A stretch of DNA of 64,000 nt from NCBI GenBank assembly GCA_001574975.1, contig KQ965823.1, positions 1,372 through 65,371 of the forward strand, given 5' to 3'. The position numbers and the translations under genes were made by a program. Origin of the DNA: Gonapodya prolifera JEL478 (taxonomy: Eukaryota; Monoblepharomycota; Monoblepharidomycetes; Monoblepharidales; Gonapodyaceae). The number at the start of each line of letters is the position of its first letter. The stretch's first letter is position 1. The notes under the pieces are model-generated. The model worked only from the letters and a program-made list of their open reading frames with translations, was not told where the DNA came from and did no database searches. Shown here piece after piece: positions 45,365 through 56,497 of this stretch.

Positions 45365-48300
45365 ATGTTGCGAGACCTGCAGTCTCGACTGCAAAGTGCT
45401 GTCCAAGGAGCGGGAGCACCTTCACCTTCCTCGCCCTCGTCAGTCGCGTCTGGGGGACAGCAAACGGCTCCAGCCTCCTCCGCGCCTGCAGCAGGAGAAT
45501 CTTCACCCGGAGCACAGACGAACGGGACAAATGAACCCCCATCGTCATCACAGGTGACGCCGACAGTAGCGTCGTCGGTGGTGCCTTCGCTTTTTTCAGC
45601 TCTGGGACTGACTGTGTCGACGACACAGTCACCTTCGACAATTACTGCTGTGGAGTCATCTGGGCCACAGTCTCCGGCTCGAAATACGCACGTTCGGTCG
45701 CCCTCCATCGTTGTCGACTCGCATCCTCTCGGTGGCGGAGACTCCGCCCCATCTTCACGTCCGGCAACACCGTCGACACCTTCGCAGCCTCAGGACTCGG
45801 GCGTTCAGAATGGTCGGTTATCGACATCGTCAGATGATTCGTATGCGGCGGTGGCAGCAAAGGTGAAGAAGTACGAGGCGAAACTCACAGGTGAGTACGA
45901 ATATCTTTTGCTGTTAATCATGTTCGTCTTCACCGAGCTTGCTCCCATTCGTTGACAGAACTCCTTCGCACACACAAAGCACTTGTCACGAAGTCACAAA
46001 TGGTTGATCGAGTTCTCAGAGACGCCACGCCGCTTCAGGGGATCCAGACGAGAGACGATGTCGAATTATTGGAGTCCTACCTGAAGGGCATGCGGGACAA
46101 GGCATCGGTTCGTCTCTTTTTGCTCATACGTTACCAAATCGACTCCTAAACGTTCCTTGTCTGTTCCTTTCGGCACCACCAGCTCACGCTTTCTGAAGTT
46201 TCTCGCCTCACAATGGAACTATCTGCGACGCAAAGTGCAGCCAAGGAGCGACAGGATGAGCTCGAAAAAGTCAAAGAAGAGCTCAAGACCAAGGACGAGG
46301 TGAGTCTCATTGTTCCGTGCTCAGAGCTCGACCACAATTCCCACATTTTCCACCTGATAATCCAACTCAGGAACTTTCTTCAATCCGTTCAACCCCTGCT
46401 CCTTCCACCGCCGAATCCTCACTCACCTCTCTCCCACATCCTAGTGCTCCTCAACCTTCCGAATTGCAAGCGTCCGACGATATTCTGGCGTCGCCATCAC
46501 CAGACCACAACTCTCTCCAAACCGAACTTGACAACAACCGCGCGGTTCTACTCGCGTCAGAGTCCCACGTGACCGAACTCGAGTCAAAAATCGCAGAGTT
46601 GGAGTCTCGCGCTGAGGCGGCACGGATCCAACGTGAAGAGGCGGTTGCACTCGTGGAAGGGTTGGAGCAGCGAGTTATGGAAGAGCGCGTGGCACGGGCG
46701 GAGACAGAGCGCCGAGCTGAAGAAGCGGAAGAGAGAATTCACAATGCGGAGAGGCTGTTGGAGGAAGCGAACGCTAGGGCGAGAGAAGACAACGTCAGAG
46801 TGGAGGAGGCATTGCGAAAGACGGTGGAAGCTGAGGCAAGGGTGACGGAAATTGAATCTCGAGTGGAGGAGACTGAGATGAGAGTTCGCGAGGCGGAACT
46901 GAAGACAGCTGAGACTTTGAAGAGGGCCTCAGAAGCCGAGGCAAGGATTTCGGACGCAGACGCTCGGACAGCCGAAGCTGAGCGCCGTGCACAAGATGCC
47001 GAAACCAAGGTGGATGCTGCGAACGCCCAAATCCGAGATGCAGAGAATGCGCTTGTTGAGACCAGAGTTGTCCTGGAGAAAGCGGAAAGACGTGCTGCAG
47101 ATGCTGAACGACAAGCCGAGGAGACCGCGACTCGTGCCAAGGAGTGCGAAGCTCGTCTTGCTGAGCAAAAATCCAGTTCTCTCTCGGAGGAATCGCCGGA
47201 AAGCCTCGAAACTGTGGAAGCTTCATCTCTCATCGAGCTCGGCTCCACCCTTTCCTACTCTTTGGCTGGTTTGGCGGATTTGGAGACAAATGTTAGAAGT
47301 CGGCTTGGCGACGTGAGAGACATGAAGATGAGGGTTGATGAACTCGAAGCGCTTCTGGATGTGAAAACAAAAGATCTCGACAAGCTGAAAGTGGACTTAG
47401 CGGGACGGGAGGCCCTAATGTTCGACATGTCTGGCCAGCTCGTCGACGCATCCGACAAGGTGGAGGAGCTTCAGGCCAAGATCTCCAAATTGGATGAGGT
47501 GGAGGCACAGATTGTTGTCCTGGAGGACCAGGTGGTCCAGCGAGAGAAAGAGCTCAAGCAGGCGCTGGAGAAAGCTGCTACGTTAGAATCTCAACTGTCG
47601 GAACGTGAGGAGGACTTGCGACGCACAGAAGTGGACGCCGGAATACTAAGCACCCGGTTTGCTGATCTTGAGTTTGAGCTTGGGGTGGCGTTAGGGAGGT
47701 TGGAGGGGCTGAAGAAACCTGGGCAAGGCGATGAAACGAAGAAATCGACTGTCAGCGGTTTTACATCTCACGAAGATGATTCAGATTTAGCTGGACAAAA
47801 GGGCGTCGACCTTGAAGCTCAAGTCGAGCGACTCCGCGGGGAAGGGTCATCGAAAGAGGCAGAGGTTCTTGAATTGACTGCGAGGTTGCAAGTCGCAAAG
47901 GATAAAGCAGAAGATTTGGGGAGCAAGGTGGCGACCTTGGCGGACACTCAGACCCAACTGCGTGAGAAGGTGGAGGAGGTGGAACGTCTCCGAGCAGAAA
48001 TTCAGTTGAGGGAGTACAACTTGACTGAAACTTCATCAGAACTCGCGACCACGGTGGTCACGGTGGATGAGCTTAAGTTCCGCATTTCCGCCTTAAGCGA
48101 AATGGAAAGGCGGTTCATTGAGAAGGAGGCAGAGGTCATCAAGCTCACGGAGGACATCAAGGGGCGAGAGACTCTCATGTTTGACATGTCAGTGCAGTTG
48201 CTTGAGGCCACGGATCGAGTCGAGGATTTGGAGTCTCTGATGGCAGAGAAGGCCACGACCACCGCCGCGACGGAGAAAGAGCTGGAAACTATGACACAAA

Positions 48301-51300
48301 GAGTCGGCGAACTGGAGCGCGAAATGGAAGTTGCGAGTGGACGTGTTGTTTACACGGAATCGCAGCTTGTCAATCTCAGGGAGCATCTTGATAAGGCTAA
48401 GTTGGATCTGGGCGACGCTGAAGCAGATGCAGCCCAGTTGAGGACCGAGATCGCATCTGTTCGACAACACGAGAACGAGCTGGAGTCCAACCTGGGTGAT
48501 CGCACTGCCGAAGTGGAAGCTCTACGTGCTGATTTGGAAGTGGAAAAGACTGCCTTGTCCGATGTGGAGCGATTGGCAAGATCCGCCGAAGACCGTACGA
48601 ATGAAATGGAGGGACGTTTGGCGGTTGTGAAGGGAGACCTCGCAACCGCGAAAGAGACGATTGCCTCGCTGAGAGCCGCGGCGGTGGAGCAAGGGGCCCT
48701 AGAAGATTCGAGAAGGAGGATTGAGTCGTTGGAGGAGGAGTTGGACACGTTGAAGAGTGAGTTGGACCGGACACGGGCGGACAGGGATGGCACTGTGCAA
48801 GACATCGAGGAACAGAGGCGCATCCTGGAGACACGTACAGTTGAAGAAGTGCGAGCGAAGGTGGACGAAGTACGGGCTGAGATGAATGCGGCGCACGCTT
48901 TGGAGGTCGCCGATTGGCAAGCTACGGTCAAGGATACCAAAAGTGAGAAAGATGTCACAGTTGAAGCTTTGCGAAAGGAGCTGAGCGAGGCAACTATCGA
49001 GTTGGAGAGTTTGAGGATGGATGTTAAGACGCTGGTGGAGGAAGTCGCGGTTCACAAAGCAGCAACGAAGGATGTCAACGGAAAACTTGACGCTGTTAAG
49101 GCACGATCAGCAGAACTGGAAGTTGAGCTGGCTCAGCAGAAGCAAACAGTCACTGACCTCGAAGAGAAACTCCTTGTCGCTACTTATCGACCTGCTGAGC
49201 TGGAAAGACTGCTCACTCGTGTACGATCGGACCTATCAGCACGGGAAACTGAAGTATCATCACTAAGATCCGGTGTTTATACTTCAGGGGACGCCTTAGA
49301 CCAGCTCGCAATCAAGGAGAAGGAAGTGGAAGAGTTGCGGGAAGAGCTCGACGAAATGAAAGAGCAGCTCGTGGTTGTGGAAGGCGAATGGAGGGCTATG
49401 GAGAGAAGGATGGTCGAAGCGGACTCAAAGGCGGCGAGAATGGAACTGGAGAGGGAAGCGTCAGCATCAGAGGCAACAGCCGCAGAAAAGGCGATTTCTG
49501 CTTTGAAGGACGAGTTGCGGACATTATCACGAGAGACAGAGGATGTGAAGCAAAAACTGGCAGAGGTTGAGGAGTGGGAGGGTGTACGTGCGGAGAGTGC
49601 AAAGGTGTTGGAGATGGAGCGAGCAGGAGCGGCGGCCTTGGCAAGAGCCGAGGAGAGACTCTCAAACGTAAGGCAAGACAGGGACACCAAAGAGATCAAA
49701 GTGAGAGAGTTAGAAGCGCGGTTGCGTGAGGTGGATGAGAAAGCAGGTGCGGCAGAGAAACGCGTCGCCGATATGGACGCTAACATTTCGAGATTGCAAT
49801 CCACGAATGAGGACCTACGTAGAGCACAATCTGAGGCAAAATCTTCCCAGGAATCACTTGAGGCTCAAGTTGAACGTTTGAGTGCAGAGATCGGATTGCG
49901 GGACGGTCGAATTGAGGACTTGGAGAGAGAGTTGAAAGCAGGATTCGCACGTGCAGAGGAGCTCGAGCGTCATCTGGGACTTTTAAAGCAAGAAGTGTCC
50001 ACACGAGATGGGGAGCTCCATCAACTTCGGGCGGGCGCCAGCAGCTCTTCGGACCTTGCCGAAGCTTTGGATGCCCGGGAAGCGGAATTGAAGTCAGTGG
50101 CTGAGAGGCTCGAGGCGGTGGAGAAGGCCTGGAAGGATGCAGAAGAGAAAGTCCAAGACGCACACAGGAAGATTGAAGAGGAAGCGCAAGAGATTCAAAA
50201 GCTGCAAGAAGAGGTCAGAAGAGTCCAAGCAGAGTACGAAAACGCAATGCGAGATCACGCAGGAGGCGAGGCGGCTTTGGCTGCAACAACCGATGAGTTG
50301 ATGGCTACGAAAGCGTCATTTTCGGCGGCGGAGGAAAGGAATGCTCAAGCCGAGGCAGCCGTGCGGGAGAAGGATACAGAGATAGAGCGCCTGCTGGATC
50401 AGGTGCAGACATTGGAGTTGGCGAGAGAGGCAACGTCGGGTGGAATGAAAGAGCTGGGCGACAAGCTCAAGGTGTTTGAAGAGAAGTGCGACACGCTCGA
50501 AGACGAGTTGGAGAGATTACGGGAGGATCTTGCGACGGTAACGACTGAGAGGGACGAACTTGCAGAGGCTGTTCCTGTATTAGAGCAATCGAAGGCAGAT
50601 AAGGAGAAGCGAATTGCTGGTCTGGAGGAATCTCTGAAATTGTGCAAGTCGGAACTCAACGAACGGGACCAAGAGTTACAGCAGATGAAGGAGCTTCAAC
50701 AGGAGGCAGAAGAGACCAAGAACAAGTCGATTCAGCTCCTTCGCAATTCCAAGTCCAGGATTCTCAAGATCGAAGCCGAGCTCAAGGACAAAGATGAGCA
50801 GATCGAACGACTTAAAGCCGACATGGAAGCGCTCCGTACGCAAGTTAGAGAGCGGGAGGTGGCGGCAGCGGCAGCGGAGAAGGAGCGGGAGCAGGCACTG
50901 CTGGATATGCAGACGGCCATCGCGAAGGCGGAAGGTGCCACTGCGTCGATCCAGGAAGCGAACAATACAGCCAAGGAGGCCGATTTCAGACTCCAGACTG
51001 TGCAGGCGCAGCTTGATGGACAGGTGGCGCAGAACGCCGCTCTTCGGACAGAAATATCCGCTCACGCCACCACGATATCGTCACTGTCAGGTCAACTGAA
51101 GGAGAAGGCGAATGAGCTCGTTGTGTCGCAGTCGTCTCTCCGCGAGTCTCAGTCCAAGATAACCCTGTTGGAGAGCAGAATACCCACACTTGAGACCGAG
51201 CTGGAAACATCGCGGCGGCTGTTCCAGACCAAATCGGTCGAGAACGATTCGCTTCGTGTTCGTGTGTCAGAGCTGGAAGGACGGATATACGAGATGACAG

Positions 51301-52637
51301 AAGACAGGGATCGATTGCAGAGGGAGTTGGAGGGTGTCGTGAAGGACTTGAGGGACTTGAAGGGGGAAGTGGTGAGCAAAGGGAGAGAGCTCAAGCGAAA
51401 GGACACTGAAATCAGAGAGGCCGAGAAGAAGGTGGTGGAGGGGGATCGGGCTTTGGAGGAAGAGCGGGTGAAACTGGACATGGCGAATGTCGAGCTGGAG
51501 AAACTTCGACTTCGGATTGCGGACTGTGCGGCGAGAGAGAAAAATCTTGTAGCTGATGTGGAGTCTAAGGAGGTGAGTGAAATCAACCGAATAACTTGGA
51601 GCCAGCACTAAACAAAGCGGTTTGGGATCAGGTGTCCGTTGCCAACCTGGCAGAGCGTCTCGAGGCAGCCGAACAATCTTCTCGTCAGCTTCAGGAGAGG
51701 AGCGAGCGGCTTGCGGAAGATTACAAAGTTCGGGAAGGTCATTACAAGGCGGTGAACAAGGTACGTTATTGAAAGTGTCCGTCTTTCAGCGTTATACGAC
51801 TCAGTCTGCTTTCGGAATGACACGTAGACGCTGAAAGACGAAATCCGAAAACTCCATCGCAAGCTTGGAGGCCTTGACAATACCCCTTCTCCATCACCAT
51901 CACCCAACATGAGCCAGTTGACACGTTCGATGACATCGCCCATTACCCCACTCAGCCGCCGCGCCTCGGCCGATCAGCCACGTTCGTTCGAGCGGTCCAG
52001 CGCCGCAACATCCACCCGTGAGCGACCTCGGTCTGCCTCGGAGGAGGGTCTGGCCGCGATCGCTGCAAGCATAGTCGCATCCGCATCCACACGACCCAGT
52101 GCACTACCGTACCGCGCACCCTCACCCGCCGGTGCCTCGGCACCTTTGCAGATCTACACCACACGCGCGGCAACGACGACCCCCTTCGCCACCGAATCCG
52201 CGCCGCAATCGCCGACGTCACGACAACCGCGCATGTCGTTCGGAAACTCGCCGGGTATAACGAGTCCAAGCAGAGGTGGACCAGCGTCGAGCGCTATGGG
52301 GCCCGATGAGGTGAATGTGGATTACTTGAAGCAGGTGTTGATTCAGTTCGTGGAGAAGAAAGAGTTTAGGGTGAGTTTCGTGAGGGCACTAGTTCTTTAT
52401 AACACTTTTACTCGACACTCACGCACCCAACCGTTTCAATCCATCGTCACGTCACTTGCGTCACTGCGTGATCGCATTCGCTTCAATAGAAGAGTCTCAT
52501 ACCAGTTTTGGGAATGATACTGCGATACTCGCCTGAAGAAGGTGAGCCGAATTCTACTCGACTGATCAAACTGGTAAGATAGTAACCACTTCTGTCTTTT
52601 AAAAACAGTCTACCGCATGCAGAAGCTCGTCCGATGA
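45365..52637 (+). CDS. GRIP-domain golgin (giant coiled-coil trans-Golgi tether)
   Basis: Eight exons: 45365-45890, 45959-46107, 46183-46299, 46371-51572, 51632-51760, 51828-52370, 52490-52541 and 52609-52637. They encode 2248 residues, all in phase. A Ser/Pro/Thr-rich head is followed by roughly 1700 residues of almost unbroken coiled coil (Glu, Leu, Lys, Ala heptads). A Ser/Pro-rich region and a C-terminal GRIP domain at about 2203-2248 follow (VNVDYLKQVLIQF then SLIPVLGMILRYSPEE), with the conserved Tyr at about 2207. GRIP domains bind Arl1-GTP at the trans-Golgi; yeast Imh1 and animal golgin-97/245 are the model members. It is about 2.5 times the length of yeast Imh1. The gene lies between two inverted F-box pseudogenes. 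An ATG at 45242 is a less likely start. Confidence 0.9.
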
Positions 52638-53437
52638 GACATGCACGTTCGATACCGCGTCGAGGGGATGGCTATGATATGTATTGACAGTTTTGAATTC
52701 ATTGCACGATTCGTTGGAGATTTGAAGAGCAATAATACACTAGAGTGACAGACATTCGGTGATTCCCTCCAAAGAAGCATTGAGTTTGAACTGTCATGGA
52801 ACGTTCACAAGCCCAAGCCCAAGGAGAAAGCGCGTCGGTAATACAGAAAATTTAATCTGGATCAGTACACAGCTCTCTCCTAATATTGATACGTTGAGGT
52901 CTACAAGCCCTTCCACTCCTCCCGCTCTCCTCCTGAACTTCGATGGGAATGGTGGCTTTAGCCGTCCGACCCCAAGCACACCGACGAAGTCGCTGCATCG
53001 AGGCCGGTCGTTGCTTCCAAATGTCATAACAGCCAGACGTGGATCTTCTACAATTGGCTTTACTTCTGAGTTGACCTTCGAAGAGCCGACAAGAGCGAAT
53101 TCGGCAAGCGAACTGCGAAAGAGTACGCTCTGGAAGTCGAGTGGGCTCAGCACACGGCGAAAAAGTTGGGGTTCCACATCAACATGTTTAATGCAGAATT
53201 TGCAACCCTTCGCAAGTTGGTCAGCGCAGATGGTTGCGGATATCCTACGGCTGAGATGCCTTTGGTTATTGCCCACGACAAATGTCTTATGAGGAAGCGG
53301 TTTTTGAGAAGCTTCTTGCAGATCGTGGATACGGAGTTATGGAGCCTCAACAGCTTGCAGATGTACCTGATCACTTGAGCCACCCCGCGAAGTCACAGAC
53401 CTGTCCTTATGGTATTCGAACTGCAGCGCGAAGCAAC
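52638..53437 (+). pseudogene. Unidentified gene remnant
   Basis: Frame 52759-53292 is Ser/Pro/Arg-rich (about 177 residues). From about 53085 another frame reads like a real folded protein (AKEYALEVEWAQHTAKKLGF, FNAEFATLRKLVSADG). It continues, after a one-base change of frame near 53281, into SYEEAVFEKLLADRGYGVME and PQQLADVPDHL. Amphipathic helices of that quality are unlikely by chance. I do not recognise the family. It is either a pseudogene or a gene with unresolved introns. It ends against the 3' end of the minus-strand F-box copy. Confidence 0.4.
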
Positions 53438-55065
53438 TCATTTCCCACCAAACATTCGAAAGAGCACATCTCGCACATCCTCCCCGCCAAGATCATACTC
53501 GCTGTACCGAAGCGACTTCAATCTCGGATGCTCCACGAGAACTTTGGCATTGCGCCATTTCAACAGGTCGTAGCCCGATCATCAACTCAATACGTAAGTC
53601 CTCCAGGAATAAGAGCCGTCCAACGGCGCCTGTCAGGTCCACCGCTGGGATTCTACCAACGCGATCGAGGGTTAGGCTCGTGAGGCGAGGACAAGTTGAG
53701 GTGAGGATTTCGACGGAAGCAGAAATCGAAAAGAGAGCATACCCCGAAAGAGAATGCTCTCATTGACGAATCTTGCAGCCAAATCTGGCGAAGTGACTCC
53801 TGCTTTTGTGGGAACTCCCTTTCGTGGTTCCAGCGGCTCACGGTTGGGTAAAGATGCACTTCTTCCAATGGCGGAAGTGTCGTCAGCAAGGAAAAAAGTG
53901 ACATGCCTGGGGCGTTAATATCATCTCCAAAATCGTGCGTGAATGTGTACAAGCTGAGAGAACGTAAACGTCGACATTGTTCTTCCAAGGCACTTGTATT
54001 TTCGATCTTTCTCGAAATGCCCCCAGCGTGAGACTCTTCAGGTGTCCAAACTGACTCAAAATTCCCGAAAAAAGAATCTCGTGATCATAGTCTGACCATA
54101 GGCGCAGCTCGCTCTGTGGGCCAAGGGTGTTGTAATCAACTTCTCGTTCTTTGATGGTCAGGTGCTCCACGCTACGACAGAGAGGAGATTTTCGAATGTC
54201 TTTGAAGCCAACGGAATCCAACTCGTTACCATTGTCGTCCCAGTACGGTCCTCCAGAAAGCCCACAATACATGACAATTGTGAGTCGTTTCAGGAATGGG
54301 ACTTTGTCGGCCATCGCGGCCAAGGGGTGCCGACAGGCTATAGAGCGAGGTGCGTCGCGTGTATCAAACAGCGGCCAGATCATTTCCAATTCCGTCAGTC
54401 TGGAGAAACTCTCCAAGAAAACAAAGTATGCGTCGCCAATGTAGTGATCACATGAACTATCCGTTGACACACGATAGGTCACTTTGGTGACTGATGTGGT
54501 ACAGCCGAGCTCTCACTTATATCGTACTTCCATGAATTGTCGGTTGTATCTCTCAGAATCGACGTGATGGGAAACTCTGACATTGGCAAAAGCCGACCAC
54601 GATCTCCCAAGGCCTGGGCAGAGCTTCGATTGATCAAGCGCCTTTCCTGAATGCTCATCTTGTCAATATCGATGGTTGCCCAAAGCTTTTGTCGGGCGCT
54701 GTTGCTCCAAGTCACACTGAAATCGACGGCATACTGAACATCAATCTTGCTGATGTATCCGGGACGTCAGTCACTCACGAAACAAGTGTGACAGTCATCA
54801 CATCCCTCGATCTCAAGTGTTTTACGATGGCATCAAGCACCTCTGGTGGTGCCCGACTCGCTGGCGATGTCTCGATCGCTCGTAAATGTTGTCTGCACAA
54901 TTCCGGGGTCGCGGAGAGGTTTTCCGAAACATTCTGTCCCTCGCAGCACTTCGCCGTGGCGGCGTTGAGTTTTCTCAGCAGAGAAAGATGTGAAGGCGAC
55001 ATGAGGAGGACGAACTGTTCGAGGAGAGGGTTGCAACACTTCATGTGGCCAACATATGCCCCCAA
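53438..55065 (-). pseudogene. F-box/LRR-like gene, copy 2 (probably pseudogene)
   Basis: Exon 1 (55065 to about 54791) encodes MSPSHLSLLRKLN and an intact F-box core, APPEVLDAIVKHL then VMTVTLVS. An intron (GTGAGTGACT...TTTCAG) leads to TWSNSARQKLWATIDIDK. A 26-nt frame step (54491-54516) leads to VTYRVSTDSS, followed by LRR-like helices (LTELEMIWPLF, LKRLTIVMYC, LPPLEEVHLYP). It lacks about 130 nt present in copy 1 and shows frame changes in the C-terminal part (about 53700 and 53550). Homology to copy 1 nevertheless continues to the stop near 53438 (DLGGEDVRDVLF in the restored alignment). It is better preserved than copy 1 in the N-terminal half. Confidence 0.65.
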
Positions 55066-55093
55066 CAGCAGATTCTGACCTAAAATACTCCAT

Positions 55094-56497
55094 TTACTGG
55101 CGATATGAGGAAGCGGCTAACGTAATCCAAATCAAACATGCCTGAAGTGTGACAATTAGAATGATGGTCGAAGATATGAATCCCATGGGTAAGAAGTCTT
55201 TCCTATTGCAGTCGATGTCGCATCACTCGACGGATTTCATCTCGAAGGAATCTTATCACGTGAATGTGGTCTTTGTTCGATGGGTGTCACGTCGGAAAAT
55301 CCGGTTTTACCTCTCATGACTCGTTCACAAGAGACACACGCAACGGTTCGAATTCCCCCGCAAAGGCGACTCTTCGCATTCTCAGCACGTCTCTGCCACG
55401 GACTAGCAGTCGCTTCGTCGGACAATCGACCATGGTCCATGTCATCACTTGGTATGTTTACTTCTTGCTTGACGTTCTTGTCGCTAACTTTGCGCCACTA
55501 TTGATCGTCGCAGCCTCGCCAGCCCGGAGCAAACATAGCACCTGCCCATATACCCAGGTGGCGTGCCCTAACTCTACGTATTCGACACCTAGTCGTGGTA
55601 CACCTCGACTGCTCCCAAACGCGGCGGCACGCTAGAATTGCACGTCTACTTTGTCACAGGCCTCAGGCTCTTCCCCACCCCGCCCTCCTCGCTTCCGTCC
55701 TCCACATCCCTTGACGGCGTCTTAGCACTGACAGACACCCAGCATTCGCACACCTCATCGCCTGAACGCCCGGAGCGGTCACGTCCATGCCATCAGGCGT
55801 TATCGCGGGCACCACAGAATGCAGCAGGGCTGGTACCACTACCAGATATCTCCGTGGCCGTACCCGCCGGGGGGTGAGGGGTTTACCGCCGCGGCTTCGG
55901 CACTCATTACTTGCACCACTCAACAACATGTACCGACAATCACAATCGCGGACCCACGGCCGACCACCTGCCTGTCCATCATCACACGCGGCGGGATCAA
56001 CAGCAGCTCGCACATGTGCAGCGGCGGCTGCGGCCCAGCCGCTGATAAACGTCTCCATGCAGCGCGGTCCCACGCCAAACCATTCTCTGCGCACCCATGG
56101 CGACATCCCCTTTTGGCAACGCGGCGGCTCTGGTCGTACCCGTCAGGCTCCTTGGGCATGGGCGGCACTGAACCTCGTCGCCTACACCGTGGCGTCCATG
56201 GGTGGGCCACCTTCAACGCCCATTTTTGTCGTCACCCGGGCAGCATGGCCGGCGAGTTTCCTATCGACCCAGTTAATGATAGGCAGTATATACAAGCCGG
56301 GTACGCAACAGCGCAGCAGGGCGACGTCCAGGGCATGACGCCGGGTCCGTCTTGGAACTTTATATTCTTTTTTCCTGTTGCATGTTGCTTGTCTTGTAGG
56401 AGGGCGACGGGTTGAAAGGGCAACGGCAGCCCGGCGCCACAACCAATACAATGCAATTTAACAATGTACATCTGCTGGGGGAATAATATCAACGATA
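55094..56497. other. GC-rich intergenic block, gene content unclear
   Basis: 55640-56420 is distinctly GC-rich and open in several frames on both strands (plus 55787-56338, 55819-56415; minus 55663-56106). None carries a recognisable domain or a typical start and splice context. It could be a Pro/Gly-rich gene, a decayed one, or noncoding DNA open by composition. 55094-55640 has no supported gene. Confidence 0.35.

Noticed and set aside
46739-51943. Many long antisense frames inside the golgin gene (up to ~200 residues)
   Set aside because: They are Ser-rich mirror images of Glu/Leu/Lys codons in the coiled coil and carry no domain or start context.
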